Shown here: piece by piece, positions 55,001-63,619 of the stretch
Layout of the letters: every line of letters begins with the position of its first letter
Position numbering within the stretch: position 1 is the first letter of the stretch
Assembly (NCBI GenBank): GCA_001247695.2
Contig: LGRX02003775.1
Coordinates: forward strand, 18,319 to 82,318
From: Cymbomonas tetramitiformis
Taxonomy: Eukaryota; Chlorophyta; Pyramimonadophyceae; Pyramimonadales; Pyramimonadaceae
Direction of reading: 5' to 3'
Length of the DNA stretch: 64,000 bases
The notes under the pieces: model-generated
Told to the model about the DNA's origin: nothing
What the model saw: the letters and a program-made list of their open reading frames with translations, nothing else
The model's database searches: none
Made by a program: the position numbers and the translations under genes

Positions 55001-58000
55001 GATCGACACGAGAGTGATTGACAAGAGCTTCTTCCGGGAAGCCAGAGAAGAGGGCGTGGTCTGCTATGAGCCGTGTGGGGGCCTGTGTGCTGGACTAGAG
55101 ATGCTCTTGCGCTGCGGAGTTAAGGTTAACAAGTACCTCTCCCAGGACATCTCGAAGTCCAGCCAGACGGTAGCCAGGGCCAGGTGCATGGCGCTCAGTC
55201 GCCGTCATCCTGACTTGTTCCGTGCCGAGGCAGCCCACTTGGAGCAACTGCCCAGCAACATCGAAGACACCAGCCTCATTGACCTTGTACATGCAGGGGC
55301 ATTGAGTGGAGAGCAGTGGGTCATGGTGTGTGGATATCCATGCCAGGACCTGTCACCAGCTGGCAAGCTGGCTGGTTTGGAGGGCAGGCACAGCAGACTG
55401 TTCTACCAGGCAGTGCGAGTCCTCTCCACGCTGCAACAGCTGCAGCCTCAGAGACCGCCAGCATATGTGCTGGAAAACGTTTCTCCGCTGTCACACAAGG
55501 AGAACTCAAAGATCAGGAAGGAGGTGTTCCCCATCATCAACAGCGTGGTGGGCCAGCCGGTGTCCTTTGACGCGGCGCGCGCGGGATCATACGCGCATCG
55601 TCTACGAGCATATTGGAGCAATCTGTTCCAGAATCAGCAGTTCAATCTGGTGATGGAGCGGGTGGACCGACCACCAGACAGATACGTGCGCGATATTCTG
55701 CAGCGAGGCTGGAAGCCGCGCAGGGTCGTCACAGGAGACAGGAAGCCCCACTACACCGCCAACGTTGTAGGGGAGCCTATGAGAGTATTGCCAACCATCT
55801 TGGCGACACAAAACTCTCGTGCTTTTCGCGCGCCTCGCGCAGGCACAGTGGTGAGGAAGGGAGATGATGATGAAGTGGGGGAGACCAGAGAGGTCAACCT
55901 GGACGAGAAGGCAGTGGCCATGGGGTACAGCGCAGGTGAGCTGCGCGCGGCACATGGCATGAAAGACGAAGAATTGGCAGGAGTGCTTGGCCTTGCTATG
56001 GACCGAAGAGCAATGGAGCTATTGTATGCGATTGCCGAGGTCAGCACGACCAAACTGCCGAAGAGTGAGGAGAGTGAGGAGGAGGAACATGGCACGCTAG
56101 TTGCCATCCCCATCGCGAAAGCCACCAAGGTGGCTGCCACCTCCGAGGGCACGGCTGAGCCGGTGCGAGCCCAACTAGCAGAGTGGATCACCAGTTCCAG
56201 CGGCTACACCCAGCAAGTCGCGCGACGCCTCAGCCATCAGGACTGGGAAGAACGACTGCAACGCATGTGCAGCCAAGGACAGAAAGGTACACAGGGGCTA
56301 GGCACCGCCGACGCTGTTCCACGCCGCAGGCAGTGGAAGATGGCCTCCATGAAGCTCGCGGGCTACGAGGCACGTCACCGGCAGGCCTTTTCAAGACCTG
56401 GAGACAAGCCAGCAGAGACAAGCTCAGCCCCAGAATGGGCACCAGTGACAAAGGAGAAAGAGATGAGGCTGCCTGAGCTGCCCGACACTACGAGAATGGT
56501 TGCCATGCTAGCCAGCGTAACCAACCAGGAGTCATTCCGAGAAAGATACCCCGATATACACGAGGACGAGCTATGCCTCGCGTGGATCAAGACAGGAGGA
56601 AGAGTGGAGGTGCCCAAGGAGGAATATCACAGGGTAAGGAAGAGGGCAGCGCGTCACCGCTGGGACGAGCTCATGGGCGAGTTATACATGGTCACCGTCA
56701 GTGGTAAGGAGCTGCTGGTGCCCAAGCCCTGTGACAGGATTCAGTTGGTGCGTGAGTACCACGAGAGGACTGGCCATTGGGGCATCAGGCGGACATTGAA
56801 CCTGTTGTGGCAACGCCATTACTGGGCAGGCATGAAACAGGATGTGCAAGCAGTGGTCACTCAGTGCCAGACTTGCCAGAGGGTGAAGACGCACTATGCA
56901 CGGGAGGAGGCGAATCTCACGCCGCTGGAGATCAAGTCCTTCATGTATCGCTGGTCCCTGGATTTAGCGTGGCCCACGAAACGCATCACGAAGGCTGGTA
57001 ACCAACGCGTCTTGGTCATGATTGAGCACTACACGCGATTCGTCGTGTGCGTTCCAATCCCCGACAAGGAGGCCGCCACCATCGCCAACGCATTTCGCTG
57101 TCATGTCCTATCCGTGTTTGGGGCGCCTGCAGAATGTTTGGTGGATGGGGGCACAGAGTTTGAAGGTGAGTTCTCTGCTCTATGCGAGCAGTGTCTCATT
57201 GACCGGAGAGTGACTTCACCGAGTTCCCCAGAGAGCAATGGCTTAACCGAACGGGTGGTACGCACCCTCAAGTTTTGCTTCAAGAAGATGGCCCTCGACA
57301 AGGGCCTGGACTTCGAGTGGGATGAGATGCTCTGGTCACTCGTACTCAGCTACAACGCAGCTAGGCAGCAGTCCACTGGAGTGGCGCCATTCACCTTGCT
57401 GTTCGCTCAGGAAGCCACGGTGCCACCGGATCTTCGTGCCCGGCCCGAATTGGACTTTGGGAAGCAGGAGGAGAAGACACTGGCTGATGATCTGTTACAG
57501 CGAGCCGCCATCGTGAAGAGGCTCATGGTACATGCAGGGTGCAACCTGGAGATCGCTCAGCACCGCGACACTTTACGGTACGAGCACAGGAGGAGTGGCA
57601 GTTATGAGCCGAAGCCGCACCAGTTCAAGGCAGGCGATTTCGTATATATACGACAACAACCGCGCTCTGGCATGGAGGTGGCCACCAAGTCAGCCATCCT
57701 GAAGATAGTCAAGGTGCAAAGAGATGGAGTGGTAGTGTTGGAGGACAGCACGAAGCTGCGGGAGAAGAGCACAGTGCAAAGTATTGCGCCATGTCACTTA
57801 CAAGTGAAAGACCAGTACGACTGCAGTGCAGCCATTCCCAGCAAGCATCTCGCGTGTGAGGTGTGTATGCGAACAGATGGGGAGGCAGCCATGTTGCTGT
57901 GTGACACCTGTAACCGTGGTTATCACACGTGGTGTCTGAATCCAGCGCTGGATGGAGTACCTGAAGGGGATTGGCAATGTCCCAAGTGCTTAGGTGGGAC

Positions 58001-59069
58001 TGTAGTGGCAGCTGCCGCCGAGGTGAGCGCGTCAATCGTTGACAAGATGGCGGCCATGGAGCTGCAGTTGAGAGAGAAGCTGGGATCAGATGTGGTATTG
58101 TTGCCTGCAGACGTGGGTCCGCATCGTGCAGTGAGGCCGGGACGTGAAGACCCATGGCAGGCGCTGAGCTCGCGGCAGATGCTCAGCAGAGAAGGGAGCA
58201 TGGGGGATCTTCCTGACAGAGTGGCCTGGGGAAGCCAGGAGGAGCTCAGCAGGGTGATCACAGAAGTGATGCCAGGATTCTGGCATGAGGGCCATCGTAC
58301 CATCTTGAGCAGGAAGTGTGCAGAACAGCACGCTCGCGCGAGAAGTCTCCGCAAGACGTCCACGGTGCAGGCCATGAGCCCCGAGGAAGTGCAGAAGAGA
58401 GGAGATGTCACACAACTGAGCAGAGCTCAGGTGAAGATTGCCAGCCAACTGGATTGGGGCTTAGAGTTGGTGATGACAGTTCCTCAGGAGGTCAGACGTT
58501 TGGCGCACGAGGTGACTTGGGAGAAGATCACACAGGTATGGGATCCTTGGGCTGGCACAGGTGTCATTGGCAAGATTATGTCACTGGAGTGGCCTCATCT
58601 GAAGGTTATGAATAATGATTGGAATCCGCAGTTGAAGTGGCACGAAGCCCTTAATGCTTTACAACCGGGCAATTATCGGGCCTGGAAGGAGAAGTATGGG
58701 GTGTGTGACGCAGTGGTAACTTCACCCTGGTTCGCAGTGCTGGATATTGCGTTGCCGTTGGCAGTACTGGCCAGCCGAGTGGTGGCTTGTATTCATGTGC
58801 CATCGCACTACATGACAGATATGACAGAAAGCAGGGCACAATACTTTCGTAAGCTGTGCCACGCTGGACGTTTACATGTGATTGGACATTTAGAGCATGG
58901 ACCTATTGGCAGAAGATGCATGTGGGTCATGGTGTTTCGCAACCCTTTGACAAGAGCCAGGATGTTGAGAGGAGGAGAGGCTTGTGGAGTGGGTATGTTT
59001 ACCTTCAGCATGGGCAAGTTCGCAATGGATGGCGTTACAACAGAAGATGCTGAGCAAGCTCTTGTCTAA
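52026..59069 (+). CDS. pol: ORF2: RT-RNaseH-cytosine MTase-integrase-PHD-second MTase polyprotein (2347 aa)
   Basis: Residue numbers count from 52026 (a GTG; the frame is open further upstream, so the true start is uncertain). Residues 1-290 hold several hydrophobic segments ([52 protein letters not shown]). RT has YVDD at 571-574; the RNase H Asp is at 728. At about 1010-1340 lies a C5-cytosine methyltransferase: motif [13 protein letters not shown], catalytic PCQ with Cys1106, motif VI ENV at 1150-1152, motif [12 protein letters not shown], and a C-terminal EKAVAMGY...[10 protein letters not shown]. Integrase follows: H2C2 from 1579, Asp1646, Asp1707, Glu1742, and an SH3-like tail near 1870-1923. 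A PHD finger (C4HC3) is at 1944-1988. The C-terminal domain has DPWAGTG at 2173 and SPWF at 2233, resembling motifs I and IV of adenine-type methyltransferases, with Trp in place of the second Pro. It ends at 59069. Confidence 0.9.
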   Translation: MCFLLMGVFVRLHWPQLPHFAVMAVWMAMEVFRFLSEVVACWAFHADAPRRAIARALWAMRATPLEPWAHQQAPLRVLLELARHLLLLTKGALEVAGLHHARRGLWYVPLIRFCLAMLAMHFTHMVVTLGCVLTVGAHIVRHGLPCSGLIQDGGTFAALETQVGRALAVAQRILAAGPATLAAVPRRMQKPRFAARLQRLQFTAACYQVARCVYVISVLALVAYVAAGGGLGRMQGGWKMLTCILTLHPPVTPVGTSRILKLLLLLAVAAWVAAVAPGESQGVLTMGSCSSSPTRSARTAWEDQRSSRQWDTGWEAMVAEQDEVLPHTVLDTLQPGGTTRVTKDEAAWLDTELNATFGGHPEFTEENWEEMRNVVRRCSYCFANKPQDIKGYHGGATHATFAIPFKDETKVAYQRPRKYSPGEQEIIDLHCKELLEYGFIEPASQHCRHASNVVVAGKKDHDTGQWTSTRFCVDLRNTNRLSLKDNTLPHRPEELYQRVAKAKFKTTLDATKAFHQIPMTTEEDRDKTAFWWGNQLYRYTSMPFGAAGATAAFIRIMDYELRHLQHCTVAYVDDVCIYSDTAEQHIKDVEAVLRTLGDAGIRLHSGKSTFGSATVDFLGYRIGYNTIGAQDIKCKAIQELPKPEDKTGVRSILGLMNYYKGLVGEPMGPNYSEMARPLNDLLRKEVLDVKEAWGKDQDQALQALKDALCSGRCLKPIDYSKPIFLYTDWSNHGIGAVLGQKDENGVEHICVVISRSLSKTERQYASFQGEMLAVVWAVRTLRQYLHGIHFTLITDHSPLTTLMEKGDLQGQHLRWAISLQEFEFTVQYRPGPKNENADVPSRYPLPSTADETGARLDREGDRAREAGRAERPTCCFTDAICLEVTREPPLGPEVSPEAQVANYCENMVREQLGTSAVHRLFDVHYQEELECNKGVMFDTDHPEVARCSGRLTRVAWDALSQVRPIRGMHSGGSPAIYGDETMEGGKLKVPKKIDTRVIDKSFFREAREEGVVCYEPCGGLCAGLEMLLRCGVKVNKYLSQDISKSSQTVARARCMALSRRHPDLFRAEAAHLEQLPSNIEDTSLIDLVHAGALSGEQWVMVCGYPCQDLSPAGKLAGLEGRHSRLFYQAVRVLSTLQQLQPQRPPAYVLENVSPLSHKENSKIRKEVFPIINSVVGQPVSFDAARAGSYAHRLRAYWSNLFQNQQFNLVMERVDRPPDRYVRDILQRGWKPRRVVTGDRKPHYTANVVGEPMRVLPTILATQNSRAFRAPRAGTVVRKGDDDEVGETREVNLDEKAVAMGYSAGELRAAHGMKDEELAGVLGLAMDRRAMELLYAIAEVSTTKLPKSEESEEEEHGTLVAIPIAKATKVAATSEGTAEPVRAQLAEWITSSSGYTQQVARRLSHQDWEERLQRMCSQGQKGTQGLGTADAVPRRRQWKMASMKLAGYEARHRQAFSRPGDKPAETSSAPEWAPVTKEKEMRLPELPDTTRMVAMLASVTNQESFRERYPDIHEDELCLAWIKTGGRVEVPKEEYHRVRKRAARHRWDELMGELYMVTVSGKELLVPKPCDRIQLVREYHERTGHWGIRRTLNLLWQRHYWAGMKQDVQAVVTQCQTCQRVKTHYAREEANLTPLEIKSFMYRWSLDLAWPTKRITKAGNQRVLVMIEHYTRFVVCVPIPDKEAATIANAFRCHVLSVFGAPAECLVDGGTEFEGEFSALCEQCLIDRRVTSPSSPESNGLTERVVRTLKFCFKKMALDKGLDFEWDEMLWSLVLSYNAARQQSTGVAPFTLLFAQEATVPPDLRARPELDFGKQEEKTLADDLLQRAAIVKRLMVHAGCNLEIAQHRDTLRYEHRRSGSYEPKPHQFKAGDFVYIRQQPRSGMEVATKSAILKIVKVQRDGVVVLEDSTKLREKSTVQSIAPCHLQVKDQYDCSAAIPSKHLACEVCMRTDGEAAMLLCDTCNRGYHTWCLNPALDGVPEGDWQCPKCLGGTVVAAAAEVSASIVDKMAAMELQLREKLGSDVVLLPADVGPHRAVRPGREDPWQALSSRQMLSREGSMGDLPDRVAWGSQEELSRVITEVMPGFWHEGHRTILSRKCAEQHARARSLRKTSTVQAMSPEEVQKRGDVTQLSRAQVKIASQLDWGLELVMTVPQEVRRLAHEVTWEKITQVWDPWAGTGVIGKIMSLEWPHLKVMNNDWNPQLKWHEALNALQPGNYRAWKEKYGVCDAVVTSPWFAVLDIALPLAVLASRVVACIHVPSHYMTDMTESRAQYFRKLCHAGRLHVIGHLEHGPIGRRCMWVMVFRNPLTRARMLRGGEACGVGMFTFSMGKFAMDGVTTEDAEQALV
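55030..56040 (+). other. C5-cytosine methyltransferase domain inside ORF2
   Basis: The domain lies between RNase H and integrase. It has the catalytic Pro-Cys-Gln at 55338-55346, Glu-Asn-Val at 55473-55481, a DNMT3/DRM-like motif VIII ([11 protein letters not shown]) and the closing motif X region ([12 protein letters not shown]). All key catalytic residues I can identify are present and the frame is intact, so it could be active. The expected reaction is transfer of methyl from SAM to C5 of cytosine in DNA. Retrotransposon-borne DNMTs are known from dinoflagellates and charophytes (de Mendoza and colleagues, 2018, from memory). Confidence 0.88.
57855..57989 (+). other. PHD finger inside ORF2
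   Basis: The Cys4-His-Cys3 pattern is complete: [19 protein letters not shown], then [18 protein letters not shown] and CPKC. PHD fingers commonly read histone H3 tail states. Its position directly after the integrase tail suggests a targeting module, analogous to the chromodomain of chromoviral integrases. Confidence 0.88.
58525..58960 (+). other. C-terminal Rossmann/adenine-type methyltransferase-like domain of ORF2
   Basis: [14 protein letters not shown] (SAM-binding motif I), NNDWNP (acidic end of beta-2 with the SAM ribose position), AVVTSPWF (motif IV equivalent, S-P-W-F instead of S-P-P-F) and a later [19 protein letters not shown] segment. The order fits N6-adenine or N4-cytosine methyltransferases. 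The changed motif IV leaves activity doubtful. It could be a degenerate or divergent domain. Confidence 0.6.
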
Positions 59070-59104
59070 TGTCTGTGCTACCAGTGGCAGCTACAGATGG
59101 GGGA

Positions 59105-59933
59105 TGTTGAGAAAAGGAGCTTGCACAAGTGGTGAGAAGAGATAAAGAGATATCAAAAATTTTGAGATTTTGTATAGCTACAGTAGCAAGATAACTGTGC
59201 AGTCATATAAGGAAACATATGTCGAGCTAGTGTTGTATAGGCACTGACAATAAGTAAGACTGTCTAGTAGTAGGGCTAGAGGGTTGTGCTTTGTGTGGAC
59301 GCTTCGTGCATAAGTTCGCGACAGCTGTCACAAACCACGCCTTATCGTGTACCTCAGCCGGGTTGTGACACTTGCTGTAGCAGTCTCTGTGACGAACGTA
59401 TGACACGCGCAGTACGATACGCGCGAGGAGTTATGACAGTGACGAGATACGGAAATACGGATGGGTGTTACACTTGTTTGGAGATAGCGAGAATAAGTAG
59501 GGCGGCGGAGCAGAGTGAGCCAGACGCTCATTTTTGTTTTGCCTTCGTAACAGTGATTCCGAGAATAGCCAGGACTCGCTTAAGACCGCGAAAACAGCAG
59601 TGTTATGAGATAATTAGTGAGATACAGTATTCTTCTGGTTGTAAAGATATACATTTGTGGACTTGTCCTTGTGCGACTGCGTCAGAACTGTAATTAACAG
59701 TCTTTTTCATGTTGAGAAAAAGAGCTTGCACAAGTGGTGAGAAGAGATAAAGAGATATCAAAAATTTTGAGATTTTGTATAGTTACAGTAGCAAGATAAC
59801 TGTGCAGTCATATAAGGAAACATATGCAAAGTCGAGCTAGTGTTGTATAGGCACTGACAATAAGTAAGACTGTCTAGTAGTAGGGCTAGAGGGTTGTGCT
59901 TTGTGTGGACGCTTCGTGCATAAGTTCGCGACA
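59105..59933 (+). repeat. 3' terminal a-GC-b-a LTR array
   Basis: Segment a at 59105-59323, GC at 59324-59325, b at 59326-59709, then a second a at 59710-59933. The two a copies differ by two substitutions and a 5-bp insertion (GCAAA at about 59826). The a-GC-b boundary contains the palindrome GACAGCTGTC. The b-a boundary reads TTTTTCA|TGTTGAG, an exact LTR-LTR junction. Confidence 0.85.
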
Positions 59934-60320
59934 TGTTGCATATTTAGGACGCGCCTAAAGTACTAACGGTATCGTATCGCTGTGCATACAGTAATCACTC
60001 ACCTTTAAGAAAACCGGAGATTTGGGGTCAGCCAGCTAATTCCACCAACTTGCGTACCCCCCCGCCAGCGCCAGCGTCCTATGGAATCGGTAAGAATTAG
60101 CAAGTATTTTCTTTCAATCAGCCAGCAATTCTCTTAAAAGTCCAATGATAAACACTTAAAAAGGCGAACATTTTCAAAATTTTCCGCCTGCGGCGCCAGC
60201 ACCCATATTTCTTATTTTCGAGGATTCCATAGCTCAAAAAAACCAGCCAGCTTTTCTCGACAACTTCGGTACCTCCCCCCCCAAAAAAAAAGCTGGCTGG
60301 TTTCTTATCGCCGGGTTTTC
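59934..60320. other. element C intron remainder with hairpin-like inverted repeat
   Basis: It begins with C-type repeats (CTAACGG). A larger inverted repeat pairs CACTCACCTTTAAGAAAACC (from 59996) with GGTTTTCTTAAAGGTGAGTG (ending 60332); AGCCAGC/GCTGGCT motifs lie further in. This is probably a small MITE of about 340 bp in the intron. No gene is seen. Confidence 0.55.
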
Positions 60321-60332
60321 TTAAAGGTGAGT

Positions 60333-60665
60333 GATTACTGTAGTTGGAATGCACAGATGCGACTGCGAAACAAGAAGTACCGGAACGCGGTGTGTGCAAG
60401 GGAGGGCAAACCTGAGCACATACGCGAGCCCCCATTTGGAGCGTACGCGGATCCTACGGAATGGTTGGGCCGACAGTTCACCAGGTACGAGATGCTGCTC
60501 ATGGCGGGGCCGACACCGGTTTGCTATAACTTCACGCACGTCAAGATCGGCGACGCTGATTACCGCACGGCTACGACCGATCGGAACAAGCGCACCGTAC
60601 ACAGCTACTTTCGCACTTTCTTCGCGAGTGAGGAAGTGGACGAGCACGGTGAGCCAAAATCCGTG
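60333..60665 (+). CDS. element C transposase exon
   Basis: It aligns with exon 7 of element A and exon 8 of element B: KPEHIREPPFGAYADPTEWL, FTHVKIGDADYRTATTDRNK, RTVHSYFRTFF. This segment precedes the DUF4216-like exon in all three genes. It is separated from its upstream exon by the 15.5-kb retrotransposon. The exon ends at a GTGAGC-type donor near 60648, or slightly later. Confidence 0.65.
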
Positions 60666-60807
60666 GCAAGGGGAGAAAGGAGCACGCACTATTCTACCTT
60701 TAACATGTCTTTAGGATGTCGTTATGACTCGATTAGGATGCGCATAATGTCCTAACGACATACTAACTTAGCTGTTTACACAATCGTGGGCTTGGTGATA
60801 TGCAGGC

Positions 60808-61127
60808 ACGGCCGTATTACGAGAATATTGCGGGTGGAGATTGCAGGAAAGGTCTACATCTTACTGAAATGCGATTGGTTCGCTAAGCCGACCGACGAAC
60901 AGATCAAGGAATACCGTCGACGTCACTCCATTCTCGGCCCGGATAACTTGACCAAGACGGTCTATACCTTCAACCCGCACGTAGACCGCGCGGCCTTTGA
61001 CAACATGGAGCCATTCATATTAGCCAATAGAGTAGAACAGCAGGTTGTTATTGTACCACACCCGTGCATGGAGACCGCGGTCATTCTCGACCCAACGGCC
61101 GACTTCTTCGAGGGATCAAGGACATAG
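60808..61127 (+). CDS. element C transposase last exon, DUF4216-like
   Basis: Contains RILRVEIAGKVYILLKCDWF, then NLTKTVYTFNPHVDRAAF and EPFILANRVEQQVVIVPHP, which is the DUF4216 signature seen in plant En/Spm transposases. A stop is at 61125-61127. It is preceded by an intron with TAACGACATACTAAC-type repeats. Confidence 0.75.
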
Positions 61128-61279
61128 GACGACGACGAGGTCGATGTATGAGACATGAATCGCTGCTAGTTTATTTTTTGCTTGCCACATGCCATGCAGG
61201 CAGTTGCAAATTGTGACCTTGGTAACGACCCCTGCAGTAGTACAACTAACGCATACTTTATAAGGCGCAGTGCCGCTAG

Positions 61280-61731
61280 AGTGCCATTAGCGTATTAACT
61301 TTGCCTACGAGCATCCTAACTACGTCCTAACGCCAACCTCCTAATGCCATCCTAGAGGCATGCTAACGCCATCCTAACGTCCCTACATTTCCGAGAAACT
61401 CAGCCCGCGTACTACTTTCCCCGAATCCCACCATACTCCGCGGAATAAACTTCCCCTGGCCTTCTAGTCACCATAAAACGCCATCTCAGTGATCTGCACA
61501 CCCACACGTGCCCCACCACTCACCCCTGCTCCAGTTGGGGCCAACGCATACTTAAGGCGCAGTGCCGTTAGGACGCCTGTAGTACGCGCATCTTAACAGG
61601 CCAATATGGCGTTAGTATGCCTGTAATATACTATGCTACCGGCATACTAACGCCCATACGTACTAACTGTCCTTTACTATGCCTTTAGGACACCTTTAGT
61701 ACACATACTACAATTTGCTAGGACCGTAGGG
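61280..61731. repeat. right subterminal repeats and terminus of element C
   Basis: CTAACGCCATCCTAACG and GTTAGTATGCC-type motifs lead to the right terminal inverted repeat (about 61690-61731). Confidence 0.85.
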
Positions 61732-61734
61732 GCG

Positions 61735-61940
61735 TTCGGGTAATGTCGTGGGGAAGATGCGACGCCACAGTTACGGAAGGAGCGGAAGAGCCATGCGAGC
61801 GAGGGGCACTGGAAGACGTCGTCGAGGTCGAAGGTGCTCGAGCCACCAGCCCAAAAATCGGTAGCAAGCGGGATCAGGGCAAGCGTAATGCCGTAAATGA
61901 ACATTGCGTAGACTAGGCCCGGTCCAGGTCGAATCCCCAT
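61735..61940 (-). pseudogene. leader ORF of R retroelement copy 2, truncated by element C
   Basis: Homologue of the ORF at 1049-1294. It starts Met-Gly-Ile-Arg-Pro-Gly and keeps ALIPLATDFWAG, STFDLDDVF, PSLAW and ASSPRHYP. Element C inserted in the leader at 61731, so the C-terminal end is lost. Confidence 0.55.
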
Positions 61941-62093
61941 AGCTGCGGCTCAAAGACGCTCGCCGCAAACAGCTCATCTCAAAATTCCCGCGAGTCCCCA
62001 AACGCGCCGTCGCGCACCACCTCCCCAAGCGGCTGCTTTAGCCAATCATGGCCAAACTAGCTGTGGAATATAGCGTGGAATGGGTCCACGACC

Positions 62094-62354
62094 TACTGGA
62101 ATATCCCGGTTCAAGATATCAGACCGTCAGTGAACCAATATAGATAAAATTTCATAAGAAATAAACCCTAAGCTAGATATACCCGGAACGGTCACGGAGT
62201 CGGAACGGTCTCGGTCTTAGCTACCTGTGACACCTTGATGTGTCACAGCACGGGCTTACGGATCAGTCACACGTCCAGTGTTGGCTACCTAGGAATCTGC
62301 CATAGGGGCCTGCACCGGGACTCCCGGTCAGGGCTGCCTATACAGATTTCAGCA
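62094..62354 (-). repeat. 5' LTR of R retroelement copy 2
   Basis: 261 bp, partner of 15089-15349. Its outer side abuts the target duplication TCACG at 62355-62359. Confidence 0.88.
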
Positions 62355-62527
62355 TCACGTGCTTCCGCCTTTGGGCGGTGACTGACGGGCACTTGGACAC
62401 TGCGGGCGTTTGCCCTTACTCGTGCACTAAGAAGGCATTTGCCCCTGGCCGTGTCCCTCCTGACGCTCCGCCCCCTCCCTCAACTCCGCCGCCTTTGTCT
62501 GCATGGCCTCCGTCCGCCGCTCCTGCC
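62355..62527 (+). CDS. gag-like exon, right half
   Basis: Continues the frame of 14700-15088 after the TSD: FRLWAVTDGHLDTAGVCPYS, then a Pro-rich stretch, ending at a strong donor GCC|GTAAGT at 62527/62528. The Cys of the left half and the Cys/His here make one expanded zinc-knuckle-like cluster, which a retroelement insertion cut in two. Confidence 0.5.
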
Positions 62528-62566
62528 GTAAGTGGTTCTTTCTGCTTTTAATACTTGTATCATTTT

Positions 62567-63322
62567 GAAGCCAGCAGCGCCATTGTGATTGCACGGTCCG
62601 AGAGTTATTATTCACTTACACGTGAACAGCCTATTACGAGTTTGAAGTCGTTTTACAGTCCACTGGGCGTATCAAAGAGGAAGCGTCCCTCGGAAAAAGC
62701 GGACAAAGAGCCTGAGCGTATGCATCCTTTTTGCGGTCCGAATATGCCAAGCGACAAAATTGAAAAGGAGGAGGGTGCGCTCACCGCTATCGTTGTGGGA
62801 ATGCCGGTGACTAGCTCAACGAACATCGTGAAACAAACTCCTTACATGCGGTCCGAGAGTGAAAGGAGCAAGGCATCGTCTAATATGAGGAAGGCTGTCT
62901 TACGTTGGATGCATGACGTTGATGTCGCTCTGGGTGAAAAGGGGACGCTAGCGACTCTCAAACGAAACCAGACTGAAATTGCGACGTGGAAGAAAGCGGT
63001 ATCGGCGAATGGCGTGCATGCTTGGTATAGTGGGTCTGAAGGCTCCAAGGCCTTTAAACGAATGGATAGTTTGAAGGCTCAGTTCGAGTCAACCCACGAG
63101 TGGCTCAAGCTTCAGGTCGAGCGCGGTAGAGCGGCGTTGAATGATGAGCTGGATGCGAAAGACATGATAGTGGACGTTGTTTTTTTCGTCGTTAGGAACC
63201 ACGGCAAACTCACTTCTCAAACCCTAGAAGAATACGGCAGGCGCATCAACGACGAACTCGCTTGGTTCAGGAATCAGAAAACAGAATATCAGAGAGAGGT
63301 CGCATCGAAGCTGCTCGATTGA
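62567..63322 (+). CDS. unassigned coding region (gag-like or host exon)
   Basis: An open frame ends at 63320-63322, and the protein-like portion begins after an AG near 62571. It is basic and helical (KRKRPSEKADKEPERM, RKAVLRWMHDVDVALGEK, HEWLKLQVERGRAALNDEL, WFRNQKTEYQREVASKLLD). There is no ATG at a sensible start and no recognised domain. It follows a consensus donor at 62528, so it may be the next exon of the same gene, although the phase does not match simply. Confidence 0.4.
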   Translation, partial: EASSAIVIARSESYYSLTREQPITSLKSFYSPLGVSKRKRPSEKADKEPERMHPFCGPNMPSDKIEKEEGALTAIVVGMPVTSSTNIVKQTPYMRSESERSKASSNMRKAVLRWMHDVDVALGEKGTLATLKRNQTEIATWKKAVSANGVHAWYSGSEGSKAFKRMDSLKAQFESTHEWLKLQVERGRAALNDELDAKDMIVDVVFFVVRNHGKLTSQTLEEYGRRINDELAWFRNQKTEYQREVASKLLD

Positions 63323-63600
63323 TTACGTTTGCTACAAAGAAAAAACCATATGGTTCTACGAAGGGTGCTGAATCTGCCAAGTTGTATGTGGTGAAGGAGG
63401 GTGTGGCTGTAAACAAATGTGGTTGGGAGGAGGGTTATTCCCGACTCACCTTTGTGAAGGCAGGCACTGACGCCAAGGCAAAATACTGGAAATTTCGCGA
63501 TGCTGGGGGGAAAGAGGGCTACTTGAAGTCCGAGCACGTTGAAGAACTCGAGGAAATCCCGGACCCCGACTTCAGACGCATACATCATCACGCCATTCAA
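63323..63600 (+). CDS. unassigned coding-like segment, overlapping frame
   Basis: A second frame, read from about 63262 but protein-like mainly from 63320, gives FATKKKPYGSTKGAESAKLY, VVKEGVAVNKCGWEEGYSRL and TDAKAKYWKFRDAGGKEGYL. It looks like a beta-rich domain continuing the previous protein after a one-base frame change. No family is recognised. Confidence 0.35.
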
Positions 63601-63619
63601 TTCCCTGGACACTGTACAC

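Larger units (their letters stand above)
44425..59933 (+). mobile_element. 15.5-kb Ty3/gypsy-like retrotransposon encoding DNA methyltransferases, circularly permuted ends
   Basis: The internal region (44809-59104) holds a leader, a gag-protease ORF and a pol ORF with two methyltransferase domains. Segment 'b' (384 bp, TGTCAC...TTTTTCA) occurs at 44425-44808 and 59326-59709 (9 differences by eye). Segment 'a' (219/224 bp, TGTTGAG...GCGACA) occurs at 59105-59323 and 59710-59933. A polypurine-like GATGGGGGA precedes the first 'a'. If the LTR is a-GC-b (605 bp), the element reads b-internal-a-GC-b-a, a circular permutation of a two-LTR form. No 5-bp target duplication is seen. It lies in an intron of element C's transposase gene. 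Confidence 0.85.
19761..61731 (+). mobile_element. CACTA-like transposon C, 42 kb with nested insertions
   Basis: Terminal inverted repeats start CCCTACGGTCCTAG and match at 41 of the first 42 positions (19761-19802 against the reverse complement ending at 61731). A 3-bp duplication GCG lies at 19758-19760 and 61732-61734. Left flank plus right flank, joined with one GCG, align with uninterrupted DNA at about 1050-1100 in R copy 1, which serves as an empty-site reference. Interior repeats of the CTAACGGCATACTAAC type fill both ends. Transposase exons (DUF4218-like and DUF4216-like) are on the plus strand. Elements B, the TTAA MITE and the methyltransferase retrotransposon lie inside. CACTA identity follows from the TNP2-type transposase family and the 3-bp duplication. 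Confidence 0.9.
15089..62354 (-). mobile_element. R-family retroelement copy 2, 47.3 kb including nested insertions
   Basis: Two 261-bp LTRs (15089-15349 and 62094-62354; 8 differences by eye, about 97% identical) flank this segment. Identical 5-bp target duplications TCACG lie at 15084-15088 and 62355-62359. In minus-strand order it holds the 5' LTR, the leader with its small ORF, a CACTA-type insertion (C), a frameshifted gag (19720-18418), a plus-strand captured gene fragment, an env-like ORF (16797-15682) and the 3' LTR. No protease, RT or integrase is visible, so it is non-autonomous or internally deleted. Without the C insertion it would be about 5.3 kb. Confidence 0.88.

Noticed and set aside
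55030..56040. Host DNA methyltransferase gene
   Set aside because: The domain is in one uninterrupted frame between RNase H and integrase, with LTR segments on both sides, so it belongs to the retroelement.
44425..59709. Simple model with 384-bp LTRs bounding the methyltransferase element
   Set aside because: The flanks show no 5-bp duplication, no polypurine tract precedes 59326, and the 219-bp 'a' segment flanks the 3' copy on both sides. The permuted a-GC-b model explains more, though it is not proven.
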